Below are positions 24,518 to 32,661 of a stretch of DNA of 64,000 nt, in pieces. The position numbers and the translations under genes are program-made. The stretch comes from Streptomyces umbrinus (lineage in GTDB: Bacteria > Actinomycetota > Actinomycetes > Streptomycetales > Streptomycetaceae), in contig NZ_JAUSZI010000002.1 of assembly GCF_030817415.1 (NCBI RefSeq), forward strand, positions 1,178,001 to 1,242,000, written 5' to 3'. Under the pieces are notes generated by a model. The model searched no databases, was not told where the DNA came from, and saw only the letters and a list, made by a program, of their open reading frames with translations. Every line of letters begins with the position of its first letter. Position 1 is the first letter of the stretch.

Positions 24518-25306
24518 TCACGGGACCGGGGCGTGCGTGAAGTCGGGCCGGCGCTTGGCGAGGAACGCGGCCACGCCTTCCCGCCCCTCGGCGGAGACCG
24601 CGGCGGCGGCCAGTTGGCGGGCCTCCGCGTCGAGGTGTTCGCCGAACCCCGCCGACAGTGCCCCGGCGACCAGCCGCCGGGTCGACCCGTACGCTCCCGT
24701 GGCCCCGCGCGCCAGTGCGCTCGCGGCCTCGGCGGCCTCCTCGTACAGCCGCTCCGGCGCGACGATCCTGCTCACCAGTCCCATGTCCAGGGCCTCGGCG
24801 GCCGGGATGCGGCGGTTGGTCAGCAGCAGGTCCATGGCACGCCTCGGTCCGACGAGCCGGGGCAGCGACCAGCTGACCCCGGCGTCCGGCGAGTACCCGA
24901 TGCCGGTGTACGCGGCCGTGAAGCCGGCGTCCGAGGCCGCGAAGCACAGGTCGGCCGCCGCGGCGAGCCCAAGCCCGGCCCCCGCCGCGCTTCCCTGCAC
25001 AGCCGTCACCAGGGGCGCGTCGAGACCGGCGAGGATCCGCAGCGCTCCGTGCAGCGCGTCGGTGACCTCGGTGAGGTGCGCGACCAGCCGCTCACCGGAG
25101 AGGGCCGCGAACTCCTTCAGGTCGCCTCCGACACAGAAGTGCCGACCCTGCCCGGTGAGCAGCACGGCCCGTGCTCCCGCCCGCTCGCTCTCCCGCGCGG
25201 CGTCCAGCAGTGCCCGGGCCATCGCCAGGTCGATCGCGTTGCCGTCCCCGCGGCACATCTCGACGCGCGCCACCCCGTCACCGTCGACCTCGACCGTCAC
25301 CCTCAT
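24518..25306 (-). CDS. Enoyl-CoA hydratase/isomerase family protein
   Basis: 262 aa from the ATG at 25306, overlapping the SDR stop as ATGA; an in-frame ATG at 25318 inside the SDR is an alternative. Crotonase features: GRHFCVGGDLKEFAALSGE (oxyanion hole), LDAPLVTAVQGSAAGAGLGL (second oxyanion-hole glycine) and YSPDAGVSWSLPRLVG, where many hydratases have a catalytic Glu but an Asp is seen here, so isomerase, hydrolase or lyase activity is possible. It is the last gene of the nine-gene operon starting at 32582. Confidence 0.88.
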   Translation of the reverse strand: MRVTVEVDGDGVARVEMCRGDGNAIDLAMARALLDAARESERAGARAVLLTGQGRHFCVGGDLKEFAALSGERLVAHLTEVTDALHGALRILAGLDAPLVTAVQGSAAGAGLGLAAAADLCFAASDAGFTAAYTGIGYSPDAGVSWSLPRLVGPRRAMDLLLTNRRIPAAEALDMGLVSRIVAPERLYEEAAEAASALARGATGAYGSTRRLVAGALSAGFGEHLDAEARQLAAAAVSAEGREGVAAFLAKRRPDFTHAPVP

Positions 25307-26085
25307 CGCGCCGTCCATCCGCCGTCAACGGTGAGCACTTGCCCCGTGCAGTACGAGGACGCGTCCGAGGCCAGATACAGCAACGCCCCGTCCAGTTCGC
25401 CCTGTTCACCGCCCCGGCCGAGCATCGTGCCGCGCTCGACCCACCGCCGGGACCGCTCGTCCGCGAACAACTCGTGGGTCATCTCGGTGCGGAACCAGCC
25501 GGGGGCCAGGGCGTTGACGCGGATCCCCGACTGCCCCCACTGCCCGGCCAGTTCGCGGGTCAGTCCGACGAGTCCGGCCTTCGACGCGGCGTAGGCGGCA
25601 CCGCCCATCGGGGCACCGGAGACCAGCCCGAGGACGGACGAGACGTTCACGATGGACCGCGGACGACCGGCGGACGGCGACTCCGCCAGCAGCCGGGCGA
25701 GGTGGAAGGCGGCCACCAGATTCACGGCCAGTACGTCCGCGAAGGCGTCGGCGCTCTCGTCCTGGGCCCGTACAGCTCCGGGCGCCCCCGCGTTGTTGAC
25801 GAGGATGTCGAAGCCTCCGCCGGCCGCGAGCACGGTCTCGGCCAGTCGCACGCGGTCCAGCTCCCGGGAGACGTCGCAGACAACGGGGTGGATGCGCGGA
25901 TCGTCGTCGGCCAGTTCCTTCAGCCGGTCGGGTCTGCGGGCCGCGGCGAACACCGTGGCGCCGGCGGCGGCCAGGACGGTCGCGAACCGGGCGCCGAGAC
26001 CTGAGGAGGCCCCGGTGACGACTGCTGTCCGGCCGTGCAGCGAGAACAGGTCCGCGTCCCGGTTCGTCGGGGAGGCCGTCGTCAT
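25303..26085 (-). CDS. SDR-family oxidoreductase
   Basis: 260 aa from the ATG at 26085, overlapping the preceding SDR stop as ATGA. Motifs: VVTGASSGLGARFATVL, NNAGAPG, NVSSVLGLVSG and YAASK. GWFRTEMTHELF and YCTGQVLTVDGGWTAR close a classical SDR of the gluconate-5-dehydrogenase/3-oxoacyl reductase type. It probably oxidises the 3-hydroxyacyl-CoA or a ring hydroxyl of the pathway. Adjacent SDR genes in the same operon suggest stereochemically distinct substrates. Confidence 0.9.
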   Translation of the reverse strand: MTTASPTNRDADLFSLHGRTAVVTGASSGLGARFATVLAAAGATVFAAARRPDRLKELADDDPRIHPVVCDVSRELDRVRLAETVLAAGGGFDILVNNAGAPGAVRAQDESADAFADVLAVNLVAAFHLARLLAESPSAGRPRSIVNVSSVLGLVSGAPMGGAAYAASKAGLVGLTRELAGQWGQSGIRVNALAPGWFRTEMTHELFADERSRRWVERGTMLGRGGEQGELDGALLYLASDASSYCTGQVLTVDGGWTAR

Positions 26086-26858
26086 GCGTCCACCCCGATC
26101 GGCAGCACGGTCGCCCCACCGTCCAGGACGAGCGCCTGGCCGGTCATCCACGCCGACGCCTCGGAGGCGAGGAACACCGCGGCGTTCGCCACGTCCTCCA
26201 CCGTGCCCAGCCTGCGCAACGGCAGCTTCGCGGTGAGGATCGGCTCCCTCGGCTCCCAGACGGCCCGCGCCAGTTCGGTCTTGATCAGACCGGGCGCGAT
26301 CGCGTTCACCCGCGCCCGCGGCCCGAGTTCGTACGCGAGCTGCCGTGTCATGTGCAGCATCGCCGCCTTCGTGGCGTTGTACCAGCCGATGTGCGGGTCG
26401 ACGATGAGCCCGCCGACGGAGGCGATGTTGACGACCGCTCCCCCGTGGTCCGCCATCCACGCCCGCCAGGCGCACCGGGTCCAGGCGATCATGCCGTACT
26501 GGTTGACCCGTACGGTCTTCTCCGCGCGCGGCAGGTCGAGGTCGAGCAGATCGCCCATGTACGGGTTGGTGGCCGCGTTGTTGACCAGGATGTCGAGGCG
26601 GCCGAGCCGTGCCATGGTCTCCTCGGCACAGCGCTCGGCGTCGTCCGGCTCCCCGGCGTTGGCGACCACCTCGTGCACCTCGCCGTCGCCCTTGACGCGG
26701 AGCAACTCCTCGCGTGCGACGGCGAGTCCGTCCGGCTTGCGGGCGGCGATCACCACATGGGCCCCCGCCTCCCGGTACGCCTTGGCGATGCCCAGGCCGA
26801 TGCCCCGGGAACCGCCGGTGATCACGGCGACACGGCCGTTCAGTGCGTATCCGCTCAT
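26082..26858 (-). CDS. SDR-family oxidoreductase
   Basis: 258 aa from the ATG at 26858, overlapping the dehydrogenase stop as ATGA. VITGGSRGIGLGIAKAYREA (cofactor), VNNAATNPYMGDLLDLDL, NIASVGG and YNATK are the SDR motifs; NNAATNP is characteristic of a 3-oxoacyl-ACP-reductase-like group found in acyl-CoA catabolic operons next to ACAD11-type dehydrogenases. Inferred role: oxidation of a hydroxyacyl-CoA intermediate produced after the kinase/dehydrogenase step. Confidence 0.9.
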   Translation of the reverse strand: MSGYALNGRVAVITGGSRGIGLGIAKAYREAGAHVVIAARKPDGLAVAREELLRVKGDGEVHEVVANAGEPDDAERCAEETMARLGRLDILVNNAATNPYMGDLLDLDLPRAEKTVRVNQYGMIAWTRCAWRAWMADHGGAVVNIASVGGLIVDPHIGWYNATKAAMLHMTRQLAYELGPRARVNAIAPGLIKTELARAVWEPREPILTAKLPLRRLGTVEDVANAAVFLASEASAWMTGQALVLDGGATVLPIGVDA

Positions 26859-28069
26859 GCCGACTCCTCGCGGTACTTGGTCAGTTCACGGCGCGCCACG
26901 GTCCGCAGATGCACCTCGTCGGGCCCGTCCGCGATCTTCAGCGCCCGGGTGATGGCGAACAGCCGCGCCAGTACGGTGTCGTCACTGACCCCCGCGGCCC
27001 CGTGCGCCTGGACCGCCCGGTCGACCACCCGGTGGGCGACCTCCAGCGCGGCCACCTTGATGGCGGCGACCTCGGTACGGGCGGCCGCGTTGCCAGATGT
27101 GTCCATCAACCAGGCGGACTTGAGGACCAGCAGCCGCAGTTGCTCGATCTCGATCCGGCTGCGGGCGATCCACTCGCGGACGACACCCTGTTCGGCGAGG
27201 GCGCCGCCGAAGGCCGTACGGGTCAGGGTCCGGCGGCACATCAACTCCAGTGCCCGCTCGGCGAATCCGACGGCGCGCATGGCGTAGTGCATGCGTCCGG
27301 GTCCCAACCGGCCCTGGGCCAGGGCGAATCCCTCTCCCTCATCGCCCAACAGGCCCGACACGGGCACCCGAACGTCCTCGAAGAGGACATCGCCATGGCC
27401 GCAGCGGTCGGTGTAGCCGAACATCGGCAGATCGCGCAGGACGGTGATGCCGGGGGTGTCGCGCGGGATCAGCAGCATGCTCTGCTGCCGGTACGTGGGC
27501 GCGTCCGGGTCGGTCACGCCCATGAGGATGATCAGCCGGCAGTCCGGATCGAGGATCCCGGAGGTGTACCACTTGTGGCCGTTGACGACGTACTCGTCGC
27601 CGTCACGGGTGATCCGGGTGCGGATGTTGCGTGCGTCGGAACTGGCGACCTCCGGCTCGGTCATCGCGAAGCACGACCGGATCTCGGCAGCGAGCAACGG
27701 CCGCAGCCAGCGCTCCTGCTGCTCCGGTGTGCCGAACAGGGAGAGCAGTTCCATGTTGCCGGTGTCGGGGGCCGAGCAGTTGAACACCTCGGGGCCGATG
27801 ACGGACCGCCCGGCCAGCTCGGCGAGCGGCGCGTACTCGAGGTTCGTCAGGCCCGCGCCCCAGTCGCCGTGCGCGAGGAAGAGGTTCCACAGCCCCTCGG
27901 CGCGCGCCTTCTCCTTCAACTCGCGCATGACCGGCGGCAGTTCGTGCGGATTTACCGCCTGGGCCAACTGCCGGTCGTACACGGGCTCGGCGGGGAAGAC
28001 GTACTCGTCCATGAACGCGGCCATGCGCGAGCGGAGTTCGTCGGTCCTCGGGGAGAGTCCGAAATCCAT
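26855..28069 (-). CDS. ACAD10/ACAD11-type acyl-CoA dehydrogenase
   Basis: 404 aa. Hallmarks match the dehydrogenase domain of animal ACAD10/ACAD11: VFNCSAPDTGNMELLSLFG, CFAMTEPEVASSDARNI, QGRLGPGRMHYAMRAVG and KIADGPDEVHL. Known: in animals this domain is fused to an APH-type kinase, which phosphorylates a 4-hydroxyacyl-CoA, and the dehydrogenase domain then eliminates phosphate to give a 2-enoyl-CoA; the Pseudomonas levulinate pathway uses a comparable kinase. Here the kinase-like gene is next door upstream (12-base gap), so the same two-step dehydroxylation is likely. FAD cofactor; cytoplasmic. Confidence 0.88.
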   Translation of the reverse strand: MDFGLSPRTDELRSRMAAFMDEYVFPAEPVYDRQLAQAVNPHELPPVMRELKEKARAEGLWNLFLAHGDWGAGLTNLEYAPLAELAGRSVIGPEVFNCSAPDTGNMELLSLFGTPEQQERWLRPLLAAEIRSCFAMTEPEVASSDARNIRTRITRDGDEYVVNGHKWYTSGILDPDCRLIILMGVTDPDAPTYRQQSMLLIPRDTPGITVLRDLPMFGYTDRCGHGDVLFEDVRVPVSGLLGDEGEGFALAQGRLGPGRMHYAMRAVGFAERALELMCRRTLTRTAFGGALAEQGVVREWIARSRIEIEQLRLLVLKSAWLMDTSGNAAARTEVAAIKVAALEVAHRVVDRAVQAHGAAGVSDDTVLARLFAITRALKIADGPDEVHLRTVARRELTKYREESA

Positions 28070-28081
28070 GGTGGTGCTCCT

Positions 28082-29053
28082 TCAAGACCGTTGCGCGAGG
28101 ATGTCGAGCGCCGTGCGGATCATCGCCGCGATGGTCGGCGGCAGCCGCTCCTGGTCGGGGTCGTGGTGCTTGCCCTCGCGGTGTCTGCGCAGGTTGTGAC
28201 CCATGATCGCGGCCATCTTGGTGCGGGCCAGGGCACGGAACCAAGCGAGGTCGGGGAGTTCGGTGCGGCCGTCCGTATAGGCGGCGAGCAGCTCCTCCTC
28301 GGTGGGCAGGCCCGGGACCTGGCGGCCCAGTTGAGGGAAGTTCCGGTGGTCGGCGAAGAGAAGGAACCAGCCGAGATCGATGCGAGGGTCCCCGAGGCCC
28401 CAGATCTCCCAGTCGACGACGGCCGCGGGTCGCTCGCCCCGGCACAGGACGTTGCCGAGCCTGAAGTCACCGTGGGTCAGGGTGGGGGGCATGCCGTCCG
28501 GGACCATGGAGGCGAGGCGGCTCAGCAACTCCTCCGCACCCGGCCGGAGATCCTCCGGCACGGCCCGCATGGTGCGTCCCCACCGTTCCAACTCCCCCGC
28601 CGGATCGAGGAGTTCCGAGGTGACCTCGGTCTTCGTGCCATGCAGATCCCTCAGCACCCCGGCCACGGCCAGCATCCGCGTCCGGCACAGGCCCGGGTCG
28701 AGCCGGTGCTCGTCCAGGACCGGCTCGACCGCCTCGCCGTCCACGAACTCCATGGCGAACCAGGCCGGTTCCCGCTCGTCGACGGCGAACACCTGTGGCA
28801 CGGGGACCGGCGATCCGGTGAGGGCACGCAGCACCTCGGCCTGGCGGAGCACGTCGTTGCGACCGACGGGCCGCTGCCCGGGCGGCACAACCTTCACGAC
28901 GTACGAGGCCGATCCCGCCGCGATCGAGTAGGTGAGCCCCGAGTGGCCGCCGGGCAATGTGCGCAACTCGCCGAAGGGCACGCCCGGATGCCTGACGGCG
29001 AGCCGCTCGCGCACCCGTCCGGCGAGTTCCGTCACTTCGGTCGCGGTACTCAA
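28082..29053 (-). CDS. APH-family kinase, probable hydroxyacyl-CoA kinase
   Basis: 323 aa, start ATG overlapping the upstream dehydrogenase stop. Kinase features: Gly-rich GGHSGLTYSIAAGS, Lys in SYVVKVVPPGQ, catalytic loop THGDFRLGNVLC (HGDxxxxN) and metal-binding VVDWEIWGLGDPRIDLGW. This is the ACAD10/11-type aminoglycoside-phosphotransferase-like domain, not an antibiotic-resistance enzyme. Known: homologues phosphorylate the 4-hydroxyl of 4-hydroxyacyl-CoA (human ACAD11 kinase domain; LvaA in levulinate catabolism). The direct neighbour encodes the matching dehydrogenase. Assignment is by family and context; the acyl chain is unknown. Confidence 0.85.
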   Translation of the reverse strand: MSTATEVTELAGRVRERLAVRHPGVPFGELRTLPGGHSGLTYSIAAGSASYVVKVVPPGQRPVGRNDVLRQAEVLRALTGSPVPVPQVFAVDEREPAWFAMEFVDGEAVEPVLDEHRLDPGLCRTRMLAVAGVLRDLHGTKTEVTSELLDPAGELERWGRTMRAVPEDLRPGAEELLSRLASMVPDGMPPTLTHGDFRLGNVLCRGERPAAVVDWEIWGLGDPRIDLGWFLLFADHRNFPQLGRQVPGLPTEEELLAAYTDGRTELPDLAWFRALARTKMAAIMGHNLRRHREGKHHDPDQERLPPTIAAMIRTALDILAQRS

Positions 29054-30261
29054 CTCACCGCCCCCTTCGGCTCCTTGGGCAGTCCCAGCACCCGCTCGGC
29101 CAGGATCGTGCGCTGGATCTCGTCACTGCCGCCGGCGATGCGGTAACCGGGGGCGCCCAGCAGATGCTCGGTCCAGGCGAACGTGCCCCACTCCCCCGTG
29201 TCGGCGGCCAGCCGCGGTCCGAGGAGCTGCTGTACGAGATCGGTGGTGGCCCGCATGGTCGCGGTGGCGTGGAGCTTGCCGACGGAGGCCTCCGCGCCCG
29301 GTTCACGGCCGGCGGCCACGGCTGCCGTGACGCGCAGTCCGATGAGCCGCTGAACGAGGGTACGGACGAACAGGTCGGCCGCCTGCTGCCGTTCACCGCC
29401 GGTGAGCGGGCGGGGCAGCCGGCAGGCGAGGTGGAGGGCACGGTCGGCGTTGTCCAGTCCGAGGCCTCCCGAGTCCAGCCGTTCGGCCGCGAGCACGGTG
29501 AGCGTCACCCGCCAGCCCTGGCCGACAGGGCCGAGCCGGTCGGCGTCCGGTACGAAGACGTCGTCGAGATAGACCTCGTTGAAGCTGGAGCCGCCGGTCA
29601 TCTGCCGGATGGGCCGCACGGTCACGCCGGGCGCGTCCATCCGGACCAGGAAGACCGTGATGCCCGCATGTTTGGGCACGTCCGGGTCGGTGCGGCAGAC
29701 GGCGACGCCCCAGGTGGCGACGCGGGCGCCGGAAGTCCAGACCTTGTGACCACGCAGCAGCCAGCCGTCGCCTTCACGCACCGCTCGCGTGCGGACGGCG
29801 GCGAGGTCGGAACCTGCCTCCGTCTCGGAGAAGAGCTGGCAGGCGAGCTCGTCCGTGCGGAGCATGGGGCGCAGCCAGCGGGCCTTCTGTTCGTCGGTGC
29901 CCCAGATGCGGATCGCGGGGGCGACGAGCTGCTGGGTGACCGGGAAGACCTCGGTGCGCCGGGGCACATCGAAGGCTGCCTCCTCTGTCCGGTACAACTG
30001 CTCGTAGTACGAGGGCAGTTCGCGGCCTCCGTACTCCGGTGGCCAGTCGAGCGCGCCCCAGCCCCGGTCGTACCGGGTGCGCTCCCAGCCCCGTATCCGC
30101 TCGGTGTGCGCACGTTCCTCGGTCTCGGTCCAGTTCTCGAAGACGGCCACCGAGTCGTCACCGCTGTCCCAGTCCTGGCGTGCGGGGCGTTGCTCCGCCG
30201 TGCCTGCCAGCCAGCGCCGGGCCTCGGCACGGAACTCCTCGGGTTCGGGGATCTCGCTCAT
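29050..30261 (-). CDS. Acyl-CoA dehydrogenase, FadE type
   Basis: 403 aa. The N-terminus EFRAEARRWL, then WGALDWPPEYGGRELPSYYE, LFSETEAGSDLAAVRTRA (FAD loop), KVWTSGARVATWGVAVC and C-terminal GGSDEIQRTILAERVLGLP are typical of actinobacterial FadE proteins of the alpha2-beta2 kind used in steroid side-chain degradation. Such proteins pair with a second, shorter dehydrogenase; the gene at 32662-33813 is a candidate partner. FAD-dependent introduction of an alpha,beta double bond is the expected reaction. Fourth gene of the operator-D operon. Confidence 0.88.
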   Translation of the reverse strand: MSEIPEPEEFRAEARRWLAGTAEQRPARQDWDSGDDSVAVFENWTETEERAHTERIRGWERTRYDRGWGALDWPPEYGGRELPSYYEQLYRTEEAAFDVPRRTEVFPVTQQLVAPAIRIWGTDEQKARWLRPMLRTDELACQLFSETEAGSDLAAVRTRAVREGDGWLLRGHKVWTSGARVATWGVAVCRTDPDVPKHAGITVFLVRMDAPGVTVRPIRQMTGGSSFNEVYLDDVFVPDADRLGPVGQGWRVTLTVLAAERLDSGGLGLDNADRALHLACRLPRPLTGGERQQAADLFVRTLVQRLIGLRVTAAVAAGREPGAEASVGKLHATATMRATTDLVQQLLGPRLAADTGEWGTFAWTEHLLGAPGYRIAGGSDEIQRTILAERVLGLPKEPKGAVS

Positions 30262-30292
30262 GGTCCTCCCTTCGGCGAATCAGGTCCCGGGA

Positions 30293-31441
30293 TCAACGGG
30301 TCAGCACGGTGCAGGCGCTGACGCCCGGTGCCCCGTAGACGTGGGTGAAGCCGGTCGACGGTTCGCCCGGCACCTGCCGTTCACCCGCCCTGCCGCGCAA
30401 CTGCTGGACGATCTCGTGGACTTGGCGGAGCCCGGAGGCACCGATGGGCTCGCCGTTGGCGATACAGCCGCCGTCGGTGTTGACCGGTAGCGCCCCGCCG
30501 ATCGCGGTCGCGCCGGAGGGGATCAGCCGTTCCTGCTCGCCGTGCTCGCAGAATCCGCACTCGGCCATGTGCATCACCTCGGCACCGCTCTCGGTGTCCT
30601 GGAGCTGGCACACGTCGATGTCGCCCGGCCCCAGCCCGGCCTCCTCGAAGGCCAGTCGGGCGGCGTCCGCGCTCACGCTGGTCGGCGTCCCGGGCGGCGC
30701 CCAGGGGCTGAACACCTCGAAGGAGCCGAACCGCCGGGTCCGTACGACCGCGGCCCGCAGCGCGACCGGGATGCCTTCCAGCTCGTCGGCGACCGCACGG
30801 TTGCACAGGATCAGGGCGACCGCGCCCTGGCCGGGCGAGCAGAACATGTACCGGGTCAGCGGGTCGTTGACCATGCCGGACGCCAGGATCTCGTCCGCTT
30901 CGACCGGCTTGCGGCGCCACGCGTGGGGGTTGCGGACCCCGTTCGCGTACGCCTTCTCGGCGACCAGTGCGAGAGTGCGGGCGCTGATGCCGTGGTCGTG
31001 CATGTAGCGCTGGATCTTCATGGCGAAGAACTGGGTGGTGACCATGAGCCCGTCGCGCCCGTATGCCTCGTCGAGCCCCCAGTCGGCGGGCCGCGGGTCG
31101 AAGGCGCCGCGCGGGTGTTTGTCGAAGCCGACGGCGAGGGCGACGTCCGCCGCGCCGGAGCGGATCGCGCCCACGGCCGACACCAGGGCGCTGCCGCCGG
31201 TGGCGCAGCCGTTGCGGACGTTGATGAACGGCACGCCGGTCAGGCCGAGTTCGGCGACGAGTGTGTCGGCGTTGCCTGCCGCGTCGCTGCCGCCGTAGGC
31301 CGCCCGCACCCGGGACCAGGGCAGCCCGGCGTCGGCGAGTGCCGATCGGACGGCGCGCACGGCGAGCTGTCTGCCGTCGTCCTCCGTACGGGCGAAGGAG
31401 GTGATTCCGGCGCCGCAGACCAGCACCTCTTCGGCGCTCAT
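30293..31441 (-). CDS. Thiolase-fold protein, Ltp2/SCPx-like
   Basis: 382 aa from the ATG at 31441, overlapping the DUF35 stop as ATGA. Thiolase-fold features: VRNGCATGGSALVSAVGAI, in which the Cys occupies the nucleophile region, YMFCSPGQGAVALILCN, and NTDGGCIANGEPIGASGLRQ followed by His. Known: lipid-transfer-protein thiolases paired with a DUF35 protein either cleave 3-oxoacyl-CoA or, as in mycobacterial Ltp2, act as retro-aldolases on beta-hydroxyacyl-CoA. The coupled DUF35 gene immediately upstream points to such a complex. Which of the two reactions applies cannot be told from sequence here. Confidence 0.85.
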   Translation of the reverse strand: MSAEEVLVCGAGITSFARTEDDGRQLAVRAVRSALADAGLPWSRVRAAYGGSDAAGNADTLVAELGLTGVPFINVRNGCATGGSALVSAVGAIRSGAADVALAVGFDKHPRGAFDPRPADWGLDEAYGRDGLMVTTQFFAMKIQRYMHDHGISARTLALVAEKAYANGVRNPHAWRRKPVEADEILASGMVNDPLTRYMFCSPGQGAVALILCNRAVADELEGIPVALRAAVVRTRRFGSFEVFSPWAPPGTPTSVSADAARLAFEEAGLGPGDIDVCQLQDTESGAEVMHMAECGFCEHGEQERLIPSGATAIGGALPVNTDGGCIANGEPIGASGLRQVHEIVQQLRGRAGERQVPGEPSTGFTHVYGAPGVSACTVLTR

Positions 31442-31809
31442 GCCCTGGCTCCCACGGCCCTCGGCACGCCGTCCCCCACCGAGAGGGTCAGCGGCATGCC
31501 GATCTCCGCTTCCTCGGGCCGGATGTCCAGCACGGCCAACACCCGTACCCCTTCCGGAAGTTCGACATATCCCACGGCGAACGGCTCGAATCCGGCGGCA
31601 GGGACGGCGTACGGCGGCGACTTGGGCGCGTACCGCTGGACGGTCCACGTCCACAGCGTGCCCGTACCGGAGAGAACGACCTGCTCGGCCGGTCCTCCGC
31701 AGCGCGGGCACGCCGGGTCGGCGGGGTAGACGGCCACCGCGCAACCGGCGCACCGGGAGCCGCGGAGCCGGCTCCCGGGGTCGGCCGCGGTGCTCAGCGG
31801 CCCTTCCAC
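31438..31809 (-). CDS. DUF35 OB-fold protein with zinc ribbon, partner of the thiolase-fold protein
   Basis: About 123 aa. Four Cys in CAGCAVAVYPADPACPRCGG form the rubredoxin-like zinc ribbon, followed by an OB fold (TLWTWTVQRYAPKSPPY, FAVGYVELPEGVRVLAVLD). Known: DUF35 domains bind acyl-CoA and are needed by Ltp-type thiolases/aldolases. The start is uncertain: a GTG at 31809, overlapping the hydratase end by 16 bases, is the best in-frame choice. Its stop overlaps the thiolase start, fitting equal production of both subunits. Confidence 0.82.
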   Translation of the reverse strand: MEGPLSTAADPGSRLRGSRCAGCAVAVYPADPACPRCGGPAEQVVLSGTGTLWTWTVQRYAPKSPPYAVPAAGFEPFAVGYVELPEGVRVLAVLDIRPEEAEIGMPLTLSVGDGVPRAVGARA

Positions 31810-32582
31810 TGCGGTTCCCGCTTCTCCAGGAAGGCCGCCACACCCTCCGCCGCGTCCTCGGAGTTGAGCATCACGCCGACCGCGAGGTGCTCCATGACCA
31901 TCAGCGACTGGATGTCGGCGTCGAGGCTGCGGTCGATGGTCATCTTGGTGATCCACATGGTGAACGGGCTCTTGTCGACCAACTGGTCGGAGAACTCCTC
32001 GACTGTGGCGTCCAGCTTGTCCGCCGGCGCCGAGGAGTTGATGAGCCCGAACTCCGCGGCCTCGACCCCGGTGAGCAGCTTGCCGGTGAGCATGAGCTCC
32101 TTGGTCTTGCGGACGCCGATCATGCGCGGCACCCGGTAGATGGGCCCCGCCCCGCCGAACAGCGCGCGGCGGATGTGGAAGTCGCCGATCAGGGCGTCGT
32201 CCGCGGCGATCGCGAAGTCGCAGGAGATCATCAACTCGAAGCCGCCCGCGGTGACATGGCCTTCGAGGACCGCGATCGACGGCGTCTTCATCGAGTAGAG
32301 CCGGTCGCAGACCTTCGCCGACAGCACGGCGACGTCGATGGCGGTGGAGCTGCCGATGAAGTCGGCCTTGAGGCTGTCCAGGTCGAACCCGGAGCAGAAG
32401 GTGTTGCCCCGCCCGCGCAGCACCAGCACGCGCAGCTCGGGGTCGGCGTCGACCTCGGTGATGATCTCGTCGAGACGGTTGAGGATCGGCACGGTCACGC
32501 AGTTCTTCTTGTGCGGCCGGTTGAGCCAGACCCGCGCGACGTGACCGTCCCGCTCGAACTGGATCTCGTCTTCGACTGCCAT
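31794..32582 (-). CDS. Enoyl-CoA hydratase/isomerase family protein, first gene of the nine-gene operon
   Basis: 262 aa from the ATG at 32582 (MAVEDEIQFERDG), which follows GGAGGAACTC; the ATG at 32594 lies within the operator and is rejected. Crotonase motifs: RGRGNTFCSGFDLDSLK and TPSIAVLEGHVTAGGFELMI, then FGGAGPIYRVPRMIG. The usual second catalytic Glu region reads RRALFGGAGP, without an obvious Glu, so it may be an isomerase or non-canonical hydratase. TetR-type site D lies 12-30 bases upstream. Confidence 0.88.
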   Translation of the reverse strand: MAVEDEIQFERDGHVARVWLNRPHKKNCVTVPILNRLDEIITEVDADPELRVLVLRGRGNTFCSGFDLDSLKADFIGSSTAIDVAVLSAKVCDRLYSMKTPSIAVLEGHVTAGGFELMISCDFAIAADDALIGDFHIRRALFGGAGPIYRVPRMIGVRKTKELMLTGKLLTGVEAAEFGLINSSAPADKLDATVEEFSDQLVDKSPFTMWITKMTIDRSLDADIQSLMVMEHLAVGVMLNSEDAAEGVAAFLEKREPQWKGR

Positions 32583-32593
32583 GAGTTCCTCCA

Positions 32594-32612
32594 AACTGAA
32601 CTGAATTCAGTA
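32594..32612. promoter_or_regulatory. TetR-type operator, site D
   Basis: AACTGAACTGAATTCAGTA: 7-5-7 inverted repeat differing from site A only in the spacer and the last base. It sits immediately upstream of the ribosome binding site of the first gene of the nine-gene catabolic operon, so a bound repressor would overlap transcription start. Confidence 0.8.
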
Positions 32613-32661
32613 CGATTCTGCGGGCAGTAGATGCCCCTGTCAATGGATCGGAAGCCGCCAC

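Noticed and set aside
28082..29053. Aminoglycoside resistance gene
   Set aside because: The APH-like fold and motifs are of the ACAD10/11 kind and the gene lies in an acyl-CoA operon.
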